Shown piece by piece: positions 44,382-53,360 of a stretch of DNA of 64,000 nt. The stretch lies in NCBI GenBank assembly GCA_039888615.1, contig JBDQQS010000008.1; one strand, written 5' to 3'. The translations under genes and the position numbers were made by a program. This DNA is from Flavimaribacter sp039888615. GTDB lineage: Bacteria; Pseudomonadota; Alphaproteobacteria; Rhizobiales; Rhizobiaceae. Under the pieces are notes generated by a model. It saw nothing but the letters and a program-made list of their open reading frames with translations, ran no database searches and had not been told where the DNA came from. Position 1 is the stretch's first letter; each line of letters starts with the position of its first letter.

Positions 44382-44927
44382 ATGAAACTCCTTACCATCT
44401 GTGGAAGTCTTCGCAGCGGCTCTTTCAATCGCGCCATTTGCAACACGCTGCCTGAACTCGCGCCAGACGGCTGCGAGATCGAGGATGCGCCGGGATTCGG
44501 CGATCTGCCGCTCTACAATGCGGATGATCACAATGCCCATGGTTTTCCAGATCGCGTGGTGGAAATCGCCGAGCATATTCGCGCGGCAGACGGTGTTGTG
44601 ATCGTCAGCCCTGAGTATAATTTCTCGGTTCCGGGCGGATTGAAGAACGCCATTGACTGGATATCCCGTCTGCCAGACCAGCCCTTCAAGAACAAGCCGG
44701 TTGCGCTTCAGTCTGCGGCGGCTGGCATGCTGGGCGGTTCGCGCATGCAGTACCACATGCGGCAGGTGATGGTGTTCCTGGAGGCGCGCGTCTTCACAAA
44801 GCCCGAGATCTTCGTGAGCTTCGCCAAATCGAAGGTCGACGGGAGCGGCGAGAAGATTGCCGACGAGACGACCAGGGAAATGATGCGCGCGCAATTGACG
44901 GCGTTTACGGCTGAGATTACCAGCTAG
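44382..44927 (+). CDS. NADPH-dependent FMN reductase family protein
   Basis: A 181-aa flavodoxin-fold protein. The FMN phosphate-binding loop is GSLRSGSFN near the N-terminus, and SPEYNFSVPGGLKNAIDW is the second flavin-binding segment. It may reduce quinones, FMN for a monooxygenase, or metals. It sits between tctC and the IclR regulator in one apparent operon. Confidence 0.9.
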   Translation: MKLLTICGSLRSGSFNRAICNTLPELAPDGCEIEDAPGFGDLPLYNADDHNAHGFPDRVVEIAEHIRAADGVVIVSPEYNFSVPGGLKNAIDWISRLPDQPFKNKPVALQSAAAGMLGGSRMQYHMRQVMVFLEARVFTKPEIFVSFAKSKVDGSGEKIADETTREMMRAQLTAFTAEITS

Positions 44928-44970
44928 CCGAACAGATTTTCGCGCAAGGAGCAGGCTGACAAGATTCGAG

Positions 44971-45780
44971 ATGTCGGAACCGCGTTTCAAAGATGTCGAC
45001 AATGTCCTTCGCCATCCGGCTGGCTCCGGAGACGTCAAATCCGCCTTGCGCGTGATCAACGTTCTCGAACTTCTGGGACGATGGGGCGGCGCGCGGACCC
45101 ACGTGCAGATCTCCGAAGAACTGAACATTCCAAAAAGCAGCCTGACGCAGGTGCTGAGAACCCTGACCCGGCATGGATATCTTTCCTTCGACCAGGAATC
45201 GCGCGGCTATTCGCTCGGGCCCGCCATCGAGGATCTCGGCGCCCGATCGCGTACGACGCGCAAGCTGTCCGAGGTCGTCGCGCCCGTTCTTGAATGGCTG
45301 ACTGAATTCACCGGCGAGAGTTCTGCGCTGAACTTTCGCGAGGGCGACGATCACCGCGTGGTTGCAACGGTGCTCGGTCCTCACAGAATTGTCGCGCATC
45401 TGAGACTCAATGATCGCGCGCCGCTTCACGCGACCTCTGGCGGCCAGGTTATTCTCGCGCATTTGTCGCAAACCCTGCGCGAGGAATATCTCTCTCGCGC
45501 GCGCTTCGAAAGCTACGCGAAAAACTCCCTCTTATCCGCCGCCGACGTGCGGTCAAAACTGGATCGGATCCGGGAGGGCGGGTTCGCGAAGGTCGTCGAG
45601 GAATTTACGCCGGGCATCGGCGGCATCGCGCTGCCGATCTTCGATTTGCGTCAAAGACCACTCGCGTCGCTCAGCGTCACCGTGCCGGTCGATCGCTTCA
45701 CCGATGAACTCATCAGCAAGTCTCTCGCCGCCCTCGGCAAGGCGATCGCCTCGCTCAGGCACAGGGCGGAGCTGAGTTGA
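44971..45780 (+). CDS. IclR-family regulator
   Basis: A 269-aa regulator. The winged helix is residues 25-85 or so (ALRVINVLELLGRWGGARTH, then NIPKSSLTQVLRTLTRHGYL), followed by the IclR effector domain with RAPLHATSGGQVILAHLS and GIGGIALPIFD. It probably controls tctC, tctAB and neighbours in response to an organic or aromatic acid. Confidence 0.9.
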   Translation: MSEPRFKDVDNVLRHPAGSGDVKSALRVINVLELLGRWGGARTHVQISEELNIPKSSLTQVLRTLTRHGYLSFDQESRGYSLGPAIEDLGARSRTTRKLSEVVAPVLEWLTEFTGESSALNFREGDDHRVVATVLGPHRIVAHLRLNDRAPLHATSGGQVILAHLSQTLREEYLSRARFESYAKNSLLSAADVRSKLDRIREGGFAKVVEEFTPGIGGIALPIFDLRQRPLASLSVTVPVDRFTDELISKSLAALGKAIASLRHRAELS

Positions 45781-45831
45781 CATCGACGCCACCAGCCAAC
45801 GCCCATTCGCACAGTTATTGAGGAGAACGCC

Positions 45832-46479
45832 ATGACCAGTGAAATCGCCGATATGGCCAGCCTGAAGGACGACAAGCTCCGCATTCGCGAACTGGTGGAC
45901 AATTGGGTGATCTGGAGGGACGCCGGTTTCTGGGAGAAGTTCCGGACGGTCTGGCATGATGACGGGAGGATGATGGCGACCTGGACGCAAGGGACAGCTG
46001 ATGAGTTTATCGCCATGAACAGGCAAGGATGGGACAAGGGCGTCAGCATCCTGCATTTTCTCGGCGCCTGCAGCGTGGAAGTATCGGGCGATCGCTCCGT
46101 GTCGCAGACAAAAATGACCATTTCCCAGCGCGCAAAGGTGCATGATGTGCTGGTCGATGTAGTGTGCACCGGCAGGTTCTACGATTTCTGGGAACGCCGC
46201 GGGGGAGAGTGGGGGCTGTGCCTGCGCCAGCCGATCTATGAAAAGGACCGGATGGATCTCGTCGATCCGGCCGCGCGCGTCGAACTCGATCCCGAGGTCC
46301 TGGCGCGCTTTCCTGAAGGATATCGGCATCTCGCCTATCTGCAGTCTTCGATCGGATATCCCGTAAAGTCCGACATGCCGGGGCTGAAAGGCGATAAGGT
46401 CGCTTCCCTGTACGCGACCGGACAAGAATGGCTCGCAGGAAACGGCATCGAATGGGAAACCCATCGCTGGGGAATGTAA
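45832..46479 (+). CDS. NTF2-like (SnoaL-type) protein
   Basis: A 215-aa cytoplasmic protein with GAGGAG eight bases before its ATG. The first 150 residues have the alpha+beta cone pattern of SnoaL_4/NTF2-like proteins (IRELVDNWVIWRDAGFWEKF, then FLGACSVEVSGDRSVSQTKM). The final 60 residues extend past the fold. Members include isomerases, dehydratases and dehydrochlorinases; the reaction here is unknown. It is last in the tctC operon and converges on the ECF41 sigma gene 3 nt away. Confidence 0.8.
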   Translation: MTSEIADMASLKDDKLRIRELVDNWVIWRDAGFWEKFRTVWHDDGRMMATWTQGTADEFIAMNRQGWDKGVSILHFLGACSVEVSGDRSVSQTKMTISQRAKVHDVLVDVVCTGRFYDFWERRGGEWGLCLRQPIYEKDRMDLVDPAARVELDPEVLARFPEGYRHLAYLQSSIGYPVKSDMPGLKGDKVASLYATGQEWLAGNGIEWETHRWGM

Positions 46480-46482
46480 ATC

Positions 46483-47373
46483 TTATCGATAATCCATTGC
46501 CTTCGTCAGCCTTGCGAGTTTGTCGGGGTTCCTGACAATGTAGATTGCGGCGATCCTTCCTTCGCTGTCGAGGTCGAACGCGAATGTCTGGTCGATCTGC
46601 CCCGAGAGGAAAACGATCAGCGAGGGAGCGTCGTTGATAGTCCTCTTGACGACCTTCAGGGAACCGGCGTTCGGGTTCTTCGTGGCTATGCCGAACAGAA
46701 AGCGGGTGACCGCGTCCGCCCCGTAAATGACGTTCAGGGCGGCGATCTTCTTGCCTCCACCGTCGCTGACGAGCTCCGCGTCCTCCGCCAGAAGCGCCTT
46801 CAAGGGGCCTGGATCGCCCGTTTCCACCGACTTCCTGAAGATGGAAACAAAGCGGTTCAGATCGGTCTCGCTCGGCGTGAAGCGATGCGGCGACTTTCGG
46901 ATCGCGTTTCGCGCTCGGGAGGCCAGCTTCCTGAAGGCTTCCGGCGAACGCGACAAGGTGCGGCTGATCTCCTCGAAGGAAAGGTCCCAGAGATCATGCA
47001 GGAAATAGGCTGCTCTTTCTGCGGCCGACAGTCTTTCGAGGGTTCGCATAACAGCGAACGAAATGTCGAGCGAGCGATCGTCTGCTGTTTCGAACGCATC
47101 TCCGCTCGCCGGTTCCGGAAGCCATTGCCCGACATAGTCGAGATGTCTGTTTTCGGCGGATTTCGCGCGGTCGAGGCAGAGACGCGTCACAATCGTGGAC
47201 AGCAGCCGCGCGGGATCGTCCACCTGCGACGCGCCATCGAAACGCAGCCACGCCTCCTGCACGATATCCTCTGCCTCCGAAACGGAGCCGAGATGCCGGT
47301 AGGCAAGGCGCAACAGACGCGAGCGATGCGCCATGAAGGCGTCGAGCCTGTCAGATGCATCATTCGGCGGCAT
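46483..47373 (-). CDS. ECF41-type RNA polymerase sigma factor
   Basis: A 296-aa extracytoplasmic-function sigma factor from ATG 47373 (MPPNDASD). Region 2 is about residues 15-85 (LAYRHLGSVSEAEDIVQEAW), then WLPEP, region 4 about 110-165, and a C-terminal NTF2-like domain with DGGGK and NPDKL. WLPEP, DGGGK and NPDKL are the marks of group ECF41, whose fused C-terminal domain replaces an anti-sigma factor. It overlaps the CxxC protein gene by 14 nt. Confidence 0.93.
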   Translation of the reverse strand: MPPNDASDRLDAFMAHRSRLLRLAYRHLGSVSEAEDIVQEAWLRFDGASQVDDPARLLSTIVTRLCLDRAKSAENRHLDYVGQWLPEPASGDAFETADDRSLDISFAVMRTLERLSAAERAAYFLHDLWDLSFEEISRTLSRSPEAFRKLASRARNAIRKSPHRFTPSETDLNRFVSIFRKSVETGDPGPLKALLAEDAELVSDGGGKKIAALNVIYGADAVTRFLFGIATKNPNAGSLKVVKRTINDAPSLIVFLSGQIDQTFAFDLDSEGRIAAIYIVRNPDKLARLTKAMDYR

Positions 47374-47914
47374 GGGCGAACTCTTCTTCCCGCGTGTTGG
47401 CTGCGATATAGTCCCGCACAACCGGCTCGCATGTGGCGGCGTGTCCCATGCCGCGCTTGAGGAGCGGATAGAACTGTCCCGCGAGTACGGCGACCGCGAG
47501 CCCGATGCGCGCCCGATCGCCGAAACGTTTGCGCGCTTCCTCAACTGTTTCCGCCAGATCGGCGGAATTGTCCAGCACGGCGTCGGCGAAGCGTATGGCG
47601 AGCGCTGCGTCTTCAGACGCTTCTCCATGTCCGAGCGCTGTCAGGATGGCGTCAGGCGACAGGCCGCTTTCATCAGCCATCGTCATGGCGAGGCGCAGGC
47701 AAGGTCCGCAATCGGCGCGCATCACGCTGCGTATTTTCGCAGCGTACAACGCCTCTTTGGAGACGCCGAAATCTCTTTGAAGGAGAGCGCTCGACATGGC
47801 GAGTTGAAAACCCGCCGCCGTGCTCTCATCGAGAATTTCGCGCATATAGGACGCATCATAATCGTAGTGGTTCGAAAAACGCCTGATCGATCTGTCGAGA
47901 AAACGCCGGATCAT
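47360..47914 (-). CDS. Carboxymuconolactone decarboxylase/AhpD-like protein
   Basis: A 184-aa helical protein from ATG 47914 (MIRRFLDRS) with the redox-type CxxC motif C69-G-P-C72 in an AhpD-like setting. A carboxymuconolactone-decarboxylase-like protein is the classic genomic partner and target of ECF41 sigma factors. Its start overlaps the upstream gene's stop (ATGA), and its 3' end overlaps the sigma gene. Confidence 0.85.
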   Translation of the reverse strand: MIRRFLDRSIRRFSNHYDYDASYMREILDESTAAGFQLAMSSALLQRDFGVSKEALYAAKIRSVMRADCGPCLRLAMTMADESGLSPDAILTALGHGEASEDAALAIRFADAVLDNSADLAETVEEARKRFGDRARIGLAVAVLAGQFYPLLKRGMGHAATCEPVVRDYIAANTREEEFAHAAE

Positions 47915-48294
47915 GACCGGACCTCCTTTTTCCAGGGAAGGGAGAGAAGAAACAGCGGCAATAGTCCGGGCAGGACGATGGTCGCAACGTCCCGGGCGGC
48001 GGCGAGCGGCGCCGCGCCGTGGACGCCCATTTCCGTGATATGCAGGCCGGCATGTCCGGCGAGGAAGATTGCTGCCGGCCACATCGCGACGCTGTTCTTG
48101 AAGCTGAGCGCAGCGATTGCGAGTCCGGCCGCCGCAGCGATGAACGCCAGTCCGATATCGCGAACGAAGTGGACGTTGAGAGGACCGGTATGGTCGACGT
48201 CCGGTACGATGGAATACCAAAGTTCCGGGGCGGCAAGCATCAACGCGCCGTTGGCGCCGTGGTAGAGAGCAAGTGCAGCAAGAACAACACGCAT
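47911..48294 (-). CDS. Small membrane protein in ECF41 operon
   Basis: A 127-aa protein with four hydrophobic segments and short charged ends (C-terminus WKKEVRS). ATG 48294 (MRVVLAALA) lies 24 nt after the -10-like element of an ECF41-type promoter. I do not recognise a named family; the GANGALMLAAPELWY region resembles small DUF4345/DoxX-like membrane proteins. It heads the three-gene operon. Confidence 0.78.
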   Translation of the reverse strand: MRVVLAALALYHGANGALMLAAPELWYSIVPDVDHTGPLNVHFVRDIGLAFIAAAAGLAIAALSFKNSVAMWPAAIFLAGHAGLHITEMGVHGAAPLAAARDVATIVLPGLLPLFLLSLPWKKEVRS

Positions 48295-48317
48295 GGCTAA
48301 ACCTCCATGCCTGTTAT

Positions 48318-48344
48318 GACGAGACAGCACCGCGAAACGTGACG
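48318..48344 (-). promoter_or_regulatory. ECF41-type promoter
   Basis: On the minus strand CGTCACG, 16 nt, then CGTC. The reported ECF41 target promoter has TGTCACA and CGTC with this spacing, so five of seven -35 bases and all -10 bases agree. It precedes the three-gene operon that ends in the ECF41 gene, implying autoregulation. Confidence 0.72.
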
Positions 48345-48448
48345 CGGGGGATAAGAATTATCTCATTGAGTCGAATGCAAAGACGCTGAGACTGCCACCC
48401 TCGGCGTCTGGTTGGCGTGTTCAGGTTAAGTGAATTTCTGAAAGCTGG

Positions 48449-48520
48449 CTGGGGCGGCAGGATTCGAACCTGCGAATGGCGGCACCAAAAGCCGCTGCCT
48501 TACCGCTTGGCCACGCCCCA
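48449..48520 (-). tRNA. tRNA-Gln (UUG anticodon)
   Basis: 72 nt without encoded CCA. Acceptor stem TGGGGCG/CGCCCCA, anticodon stem GCGGC/GCCGC around the loop TTTTGGT (anticodon TTG), and T-arm with GGTTCGAATCC are all paired as expected. CAA and CAG both mean Gln in the genes here. Confidence 0.97.
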
Positions 48521-48596
48521 GTATTTGCGCGAGTCTTCGCTCAAGCGCTCTGCATTTATCATCTGATGATGAAATTTCAAGCGCCGGAAATCGACT

Positions 48597-49916
48597 TTAC
48601 CGTTCTTCCTGCCTTGCGAGCACCTGCAATTGCATGATCGCCATGATCATCAGCAGCCAGATGGGGTCGACGCGGCGCAGAAAGAATGTCTCCAGGAATG
48701 AAAGAAGAGCAAAAAAGAGGATCACCATCATGAAGAGATCGGCGCGCGCCGCATTCGCGGGGTTGCGGCAGGCTTTGACATAGTTGACGGCGGGCATGAT
48801 GTAGATGGCCCAGACCATGATTGCAAAGCCGACGACGCCGAGCGTCAAAAGCATGTCGACATAATTGCTGTGGCCGTGGACGATGCCGCGAAAATCCCAC
48901 GCCCATTCGTAGGGTTCTTCAATGCCGGTGACGACTGGCCTTCCCCAGAAACTGTCATAGCCCGTTCCCAGCCAGAAATTTTGCGAAAAGTTTTCAAGCC
49001 CGTATTTCCAGAGCGTGAAGCGGCCGGTGAAGCTCGGATCGTCGAGGATCGACCCCGTCAGGCTGGCGAGGGCATCCGAGTAGATCGTGCCTATGGTCAG
49101 CAAGGCGGCAAGGATGACTGCAAGGGCGGACAGAATGACGGTGAGTTTCGGCAAGCCGAAAATCCGTCCGGCAAGCACCACCATGACCGCCATCGGCAAC
49201 AATCCGTTGGTCGTCTTGGAGCCGGTCTTGAGCACGAAGATGAAGGCGAGAAGGGCGACTGCGATCCCGGACAATCGCATCCCCCGGCGATAGATATAGA
49301 TGCCGAACATGACGAACACGGACATGACGGGGCCGGCGATGTTCTTGTGAGTGAATGAACCGCGCCAGAGGCCGGCGTGCTGTGGTTCGAATGCATCCGC
49401 CCCGTGAATGGCGAGGCTCGGAAGAAGCGCAAAACCTGCGTAGTTGATGAACAGCAACGTCAGCATGACGGCGGCCAACATCCGCGCAAAGCTCTCCTCG
49501 TCTGGAGGAAGCAGAATGACCGCCGAAGCGATCAGCATGCCGATCAGCGTCAATATGACGGAGCGCATTGCGGCTGATGGGTCAGGTGCGACGACGATCG
49601 ACAGTGCAAGCACAAGGTAGATCCCGATCCATGCCGGCTGGACATAGGCGGCGAGTTTCTTCCTGTCGACCAGGGTGATCAGACCAATGAACACGATGGA
49701 GCCGGCGGCGAGAAAGCCGATCTGGTTCAGCCTGTCGCCCTCGTTCGCCTCCACGTCCAGTATGCTGGTCGGGCTGAACGGCCTGAGCGACAGCATGAGC
49801 AGACAGAATGCGATATACGCAAGGCCCGTCGCGGCAAGGTTTTTCATCCTTGCCGGCGTCAGGGCGGGTCCGGCCCCGCTGCGGCTTTTCCCCGTGTCGT
49901 CATAGGTCGCTGACAT
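48597..49916 (-). CDS. O-antigen ligase / polymerase family membrane protein
   Basis: A 439-aa protein from ATG 49916 (MSATYDDTG) with about eleven hydrophobic segments and a large periplasmic loop. The Wzy_C-type region is seen in FTGRFTLWKYGLENFSQNFW and GIVHGHSNYVDMLLTLGVVG, with the conserved Arg and the H-(x)2-(Y/F) cluster. It joins or polymerises glycans at the outer face of the inner membrane. An upstream ATG 15 codons earlier is possible. No other polysaccharide genes adjoin it. Confidence 0.85.
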   Translation of the reverse strand: MSATYDDTGKSRSGAGPALTPARMKNLAATGLAYIAFCLLMLSLRPFSPTSILDVEANEGDRLNQIGFLAAGSIVFIGLITLVDRKKLAAYVQPAWIGIYLVLALSIVVAPDPSAAMRSVILTLIGMLIASAVILLPPDEESFARMLAAVMLTLLFINYAGFALLPSLAIHGADAFEPQHAGLWRGSFTHKNIAGPVMSVFVMFGIYIYRRGMRLSGIAVALLAFIFVLKTGSKTTNGLLPMAVMVVLAGRIFGLPKLTVILSALAVILAALLTIGTIYSDALASLTGSILDDPSFTGRFTLWKYGLENFSQNFWLGTGYDSFWGRPVVTGIEEPYEWAWDFRGIVHGHSNYVDMLLTLGVVGFAIMVWAIYIMPAVNYVKACRNPANAARADLFMMVILFFALLSFLETFFLRRVDPIWLLMIMAIMQLQVLARQEER

Positions 49917-50006
49917 TTGTCCGCCGCTAAAGGTCTCGTTCCTGCAGAGCAGGAAAATCATCGCCTTATATGGTTAACGAGGTCTTTCTGTCACGCTGAA
50001 AGCGCA

Positions 50007-51671
50007 TCAGCGGTCCGACGCCTGCCAGCGCGGATTGATCCAGGGCTCAAGATTCGAGCGCGGCAGCATCGGACGGCCGAGAATATGGTCGGACGCCTTT
50101 TCGCCGACCATGATCGACGGACCGTTGAGATTGCCGTTGGTAATCTGCGGAAAGATCGAGGAATCGGCGACGCGCAATCCATCGACGCCGATCACCCGGC
50201 ATTCGGGGTCCACCACGGAGCGCGGATCATCGGCGCGGCCCATGCGGCAGGTGCCGCATGGGTGAAAGGCGCTTTCTGCGTGATCGCGGATAAAAGCGTC
50301 CAGTCCTTCGTCGCTCGTAACGTCGCGGCCCGGGGCCAGTTCGGGTCCGCGATAGACGTCAAACGCCTCCTGGTCAAAGATTTCGCGGGTAAGGCGGATG
50401 CAGTATCTGAAATCCTCCCAGTCGGAGGGATGGCTCATATAATTGAACCGGATCACCGGCGCTTCCCGCGGATCGGATGACCGCAAAGTGACATTTCCCC
50501 TCGATTTCGACCGCATGGGGCCAACATGCGCCTGGAATCCGTGGGCCCTGGCGGGCGACGTGCCATCGTAGCGAATGGCGACCGGCAGGAAATGGAACTG
50601 GATATCAGGGTACTTCACGCCGGCCCTGGAGCGCACGAAGGCGCTCGCCTCGAAATGATTCGACGCGCCGAGGCCGGTCTTGAAGAAGAGCCACTGCGCG
50701 CCGATCAGGGCTTTGGAGACCAGATTGAGTTTGGAGTAGAGCGTGATCGGCTCGAGGCACTCCTGCTGCACATAGAGTTCGAGGTGGTCCTGCAGATTGG
50801 CGCCCACGCCCGGCCGGTGCTGGATCACCTCGATGCCTTGATCGCGCAACTGGTCCGCCGGGCCAACGCCCGACAGCATGAGAAGCTTTGGGGAATTGAA
50901 GGCGGACGCCGCAACAATGACCTCGCGATCGGCGGCGACGACCTCGATCTTTGCGCCGCGCTCGATCTCGACGCCAACGGCGCGGCCGTCATTGAAGATG
51001 ATCCGACGCGCGAAACACTTGATTAGTTCGACATTGGGACGCTTCAGCGCCGGCTTCAGATAGGCGTTGGCGGCGGACCAGCGTCGACCGGCGTGGATGG
51101 TCTGTTCCATCAGGCCGAAGCCTTCCTGTTTTTCGCCATTATAGTCGGGCGTGGTCTCGAAGCCCGCCTGCCGTCCGGCTTCGATGAAGCTTCCGAAAAG
51201 CGGATTGTCGGCCACGCCGCGACGCACGTGGAGCGGTCCGGATGCCCCGCGCCAGCCTTCCTGTCCGCCCTGGGACGTTTCCATGCGCTGGAAATAGGGC
51301 AGCACGTCGGCGTATCCCCAACCCTGTGCGCCGTCTTCCTCCCAGAAATTGTAGTCTTCCGCGTGTCCGCGGACATAGACCATGCCGTTGATAGAGGACG
51401 ACCCGCCGAGAACCTTGCCGCGCGGCGCAACGAGGCGTCGGCTGCCGAGATTGGGCTCCGGCTCCGTCTGGTAACCCCAGTCGTATAGGCCCATGTTCAT
51501 CGGATAGGACAAGGCGGCGGGCATCTGGATGAACGGGCCGGCGTCGCTGCCGCCAAACTCCAGCACGATGACCCGGTTCCGCGGATCTTCCGACAGGCGG
51601 TTCGCCATGGCGGAGCCTGCGGATCCGGATCCGATGATGACGAAGTCAGCTTTCAATGCCTGGTTTTCCAC
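50007..51671 (-). CDS. betA: Choline dehydrogenase (GMC oxidoreductase)
   Basis: An FAD enzyme that oxidises choline to betaine aldehyde. The product is 554 aa. The N-terminal dinucleotide motif is IIGSGSAGSAMANRLSE; GGSSSINGMVYVRGHAEDYN is the GMC signature of BetA; the C-terminal active site region reads ESAFHPCGTCRMG and PQITNGNLNGPSIMVGEKAS. It follows betB by 15 nt. Together they produce glycine betaine for osmoprotection or catabolism. Confidence 0.94.
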   Translation of the reverse strand: MENQALKADFVIIGSGSAGSAMANRLSEDPRNRVIVLEFGGSDAGPFIQMPAALSYPMNMGLYDWGYQTEPEPNLGSRRLVAPRGKVLGGSSSINGMVYVRGHAEDYNFWEEDGAQGWGYADVLPYFQRMETSQGGQEGWRGASGPLHVRRGVADNPLFGSFIEAGRQAGFETTPDYNGEKQEGFGLMEQTIHAGRRWSAANAYLKPALKRPNVELIKCFARRIIFNDGRAVGVEIERGAKIEVVAADREVIVAASAFNSPKLLMLSGVGPADQLRDQGIEVIQHRPGVGANLQDHLELYVQQECLEPITLYSKLNLVSKALIGAQWLFFKTGLGASNHFEASAFVRSRAGVKYPDIQFHFLPVAIRYDGTSPARAHGFQAHVGPMRSKSRGNVTLRSSDPREAPVIRFNYMSHPSDWEDFRYCIRLTREIFDQEAFDVYRGPELAPGRDVTSDEGLDAFIRDHAESAFHPCGTCRMGRADDPRSVVDPECRVIGVDGLRVADSSIFPQITNGNLNGPSIMVGEKASDHILGRPMLPRSNLEPWINPRWQASDR

Positions 51672-51686
51672 CGTTGCTTCCTCGCA

Positions 51687-53150
51687 TCAATAGGGGCTGT
51701 CGACCGGTCCGGTCGCCACGTAGACGCTCTTGATCTGGGTGTAGTGCTCGATAGCCGCCCGCGAATTCTCGCGCCCGACGCCGGACCGCTTGACCCCGCC
51801 GAACGGGGCCTCTACCGGCGCCAGATTGTAGGTGTTGATCCAGCAGCTTCCCGCCTGCAATTGCGCGATCACCCGGTGTCCGCGGGGCAGATCGCGGGTG
51901 AAAACGCCGGCGGACAGCCCGAACTCAGTGTCGTTGGCGCGGGCGATCGCTTCCTCCTCATCGTCGAAAGCAAGAACGCTCATGACCGGTCCGAAGATCT
52001 CTTCGCGTGCGATGCGCATGTCGTCCATGACATCCGCAAACACTGTCGGTTCGATGAAAAAACCGCCTTCCATGCCCTGCAGGGACAGCGTGTCGCCACC
52101 GGTGACGAGGCGCGCGCCTTCCGATTTGCCGATTTCCACATAGCCCGCGACCTTTTCAAGCTGGGACTTGCTGACAAGCGGCCCCATCTGCACGGATTCG
52201 TCCATCGGATCGCCGATCCGGATAGCGCGCGTGCGTTCCGTGAGGCGCTCCAGGAAGCGGTCGAGAAGCGGCTTTTGCACGAAGACACGCGTGCCGTTTG
52301 AGCAGACTTGGCCGGAGGAATAGAAATTGCCCAGCATTGCGCCGCCGACCGCATCCTCGATATCGGCGTCGTCAAAAATGATCAGCGGAGATTTGCCGCC
52401 AAGCTCCATCGTGACATGCCTGATATCGGCGGCGGCTTTGGCCATCACCTTGCGTCCGGTCGGCACCGATCCGGTGAGCGAAACCTTGTCGACCCTGGCG
52501 TGGGCGGCGAGGGCGGCGCCGACGTCGCCGTATCCCTGCACGACGTTGAAGACGCCTTTCGGCAGTCCCGCTTCGTGCAGGATCTTGGCGACTTCAAGAG
52601 CGCAGAGCGGCGTGACTTCTGATGGTTTGAAGATCATGGCGTTGCCGCAGGCCAGCGCCGGAGCGGCTTTCCAGCAGGCGATCTGGGTTGGATAGTTCCA
52701 GGCCCCGATGCCAACGCAGACGCCCAGTGGCTCACGGCGCGTGTAGACGAAATCGCCGCCCAGATCGATATACTCGCCGTTGATCGCGGTCGCCTGCGCG
52801 CCGAAGAATTCCAGCGCGTCGGCGCCGGAGGAGGCGTCTGCGACCAGCGTTTCCTGCAGCGGCTTGCCCGTATCGAGGGTTTCGAGTTCGGAGAGTTCGC
52901 GATTGCGCGCGCGGATGATGTCAGCGGCGCGGCGCAGAATTCGGCCACGCTCGGCGCCGGTCATGGCCGCCCATACCTTCTGGCCCGCTTCGGCGGAGGC
53001 AATCGCGGATTCGATAATCTGCGGCGTGGCCGCGTGCAGGCGTGCGACAATTGCGCCTGTCGCGGGATAGACGCTATCGATCTCGCATCCCGCGACATCC
53101 TCGACAAATTCTCCGTCGATGAAGTGGGAGGCCGTTGGTTGCACCTTCAT
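51687..53150 (-). CDS. betB: Betaine aldehyde dehydrogenase
   Basis: An NAD(P)-dependent enzyme that oxidises betaine aldehyde to glycine betaine. The product is 487 aa from ATG 53150 (MKVQPTASHFIDGEFVED), the length of rhizobial BetB. Active-site motifs are MELGGKSPLIIF (Glu) and GQVCSNGTR (Cys). A longer in-frame start would cross the BetI-like operator. It heads the betBA unit and is divergent from a second aldehyde dehydrogenase. Confidence 0.93.
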   Translation of the reverse strand: MKVQPTASHFIDGEFVEDVAGCEIDSVYPATGAIVARLHAATPQIIESAIASAEAGQKVWAAMTGAERGRILRRAADIIRARNRELSELETLDTGKPLQETLVADASSGADALEFFGAQATAINGEYIDLGGDFVYTRREPLGVCVGIGAWNYPTQIACWKAAPALACGNAMIFKPSEVTPLCALEVAKILHEAGLPKGVFNVVQGYGDVGAALAAHARVDKVSLTGSVPTGRKVMAKAAADIRHVTMELGGKSPLIIFDDADIEDAVGGAMLGNFYSSGQVCSNGTRVFVQKPLLDRFLERLTERTRAIRIGDPMDESVQMGPLVSKSQLEKVAGYVEIGKSEGARLVTGGDTLSLQGMEGGFFIEPTVFADVMDDMRIAREEIFGPVMSVLAFDDEEEAIARANDTEFGLSAGVFTRDLPRGHRVIAQLQAGSCWINTYNLAPVEAPFGGVKRSGVGRENSRAAIEHYTQIKSVYVATGPVDSPY

Positions 53151-53179
53151 TTCATAGCCGCTTTCGATGTGTGATTTGA

Positions 53180-53207
53180 TTTTTATTGGTTGTTCATTCA
53201 ATAAAAA
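53180..53207. promoter_or_regulatory. BetI-like operator upstream of betB
   Basis: TTTTTATTG-N10-CAATAAAAA is a perfect 9-bp inverted repeat. Its inside follows ATTG-N2-TG-N2-CA-N2-CAAT, the symmetrical pattern of BetI (TetR-family) sites, 30 bp before the betB start. No betI gene is in the window. Confidence 0.68.
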
Positions 53208-53360
53208 CCTAGCGCCTTTTGCGTAATGCGACAAGTCCGCACGCGGCTTTCGAAACCGGCTATTGATTGCGATGATGAAACCATCAAATTTCTTCGGTTG
53301 ATTCCGCCGGCAATGAGCTTAAGTCTTGGGCACAAAATTCATTCGAAGAGGAATTGCACG

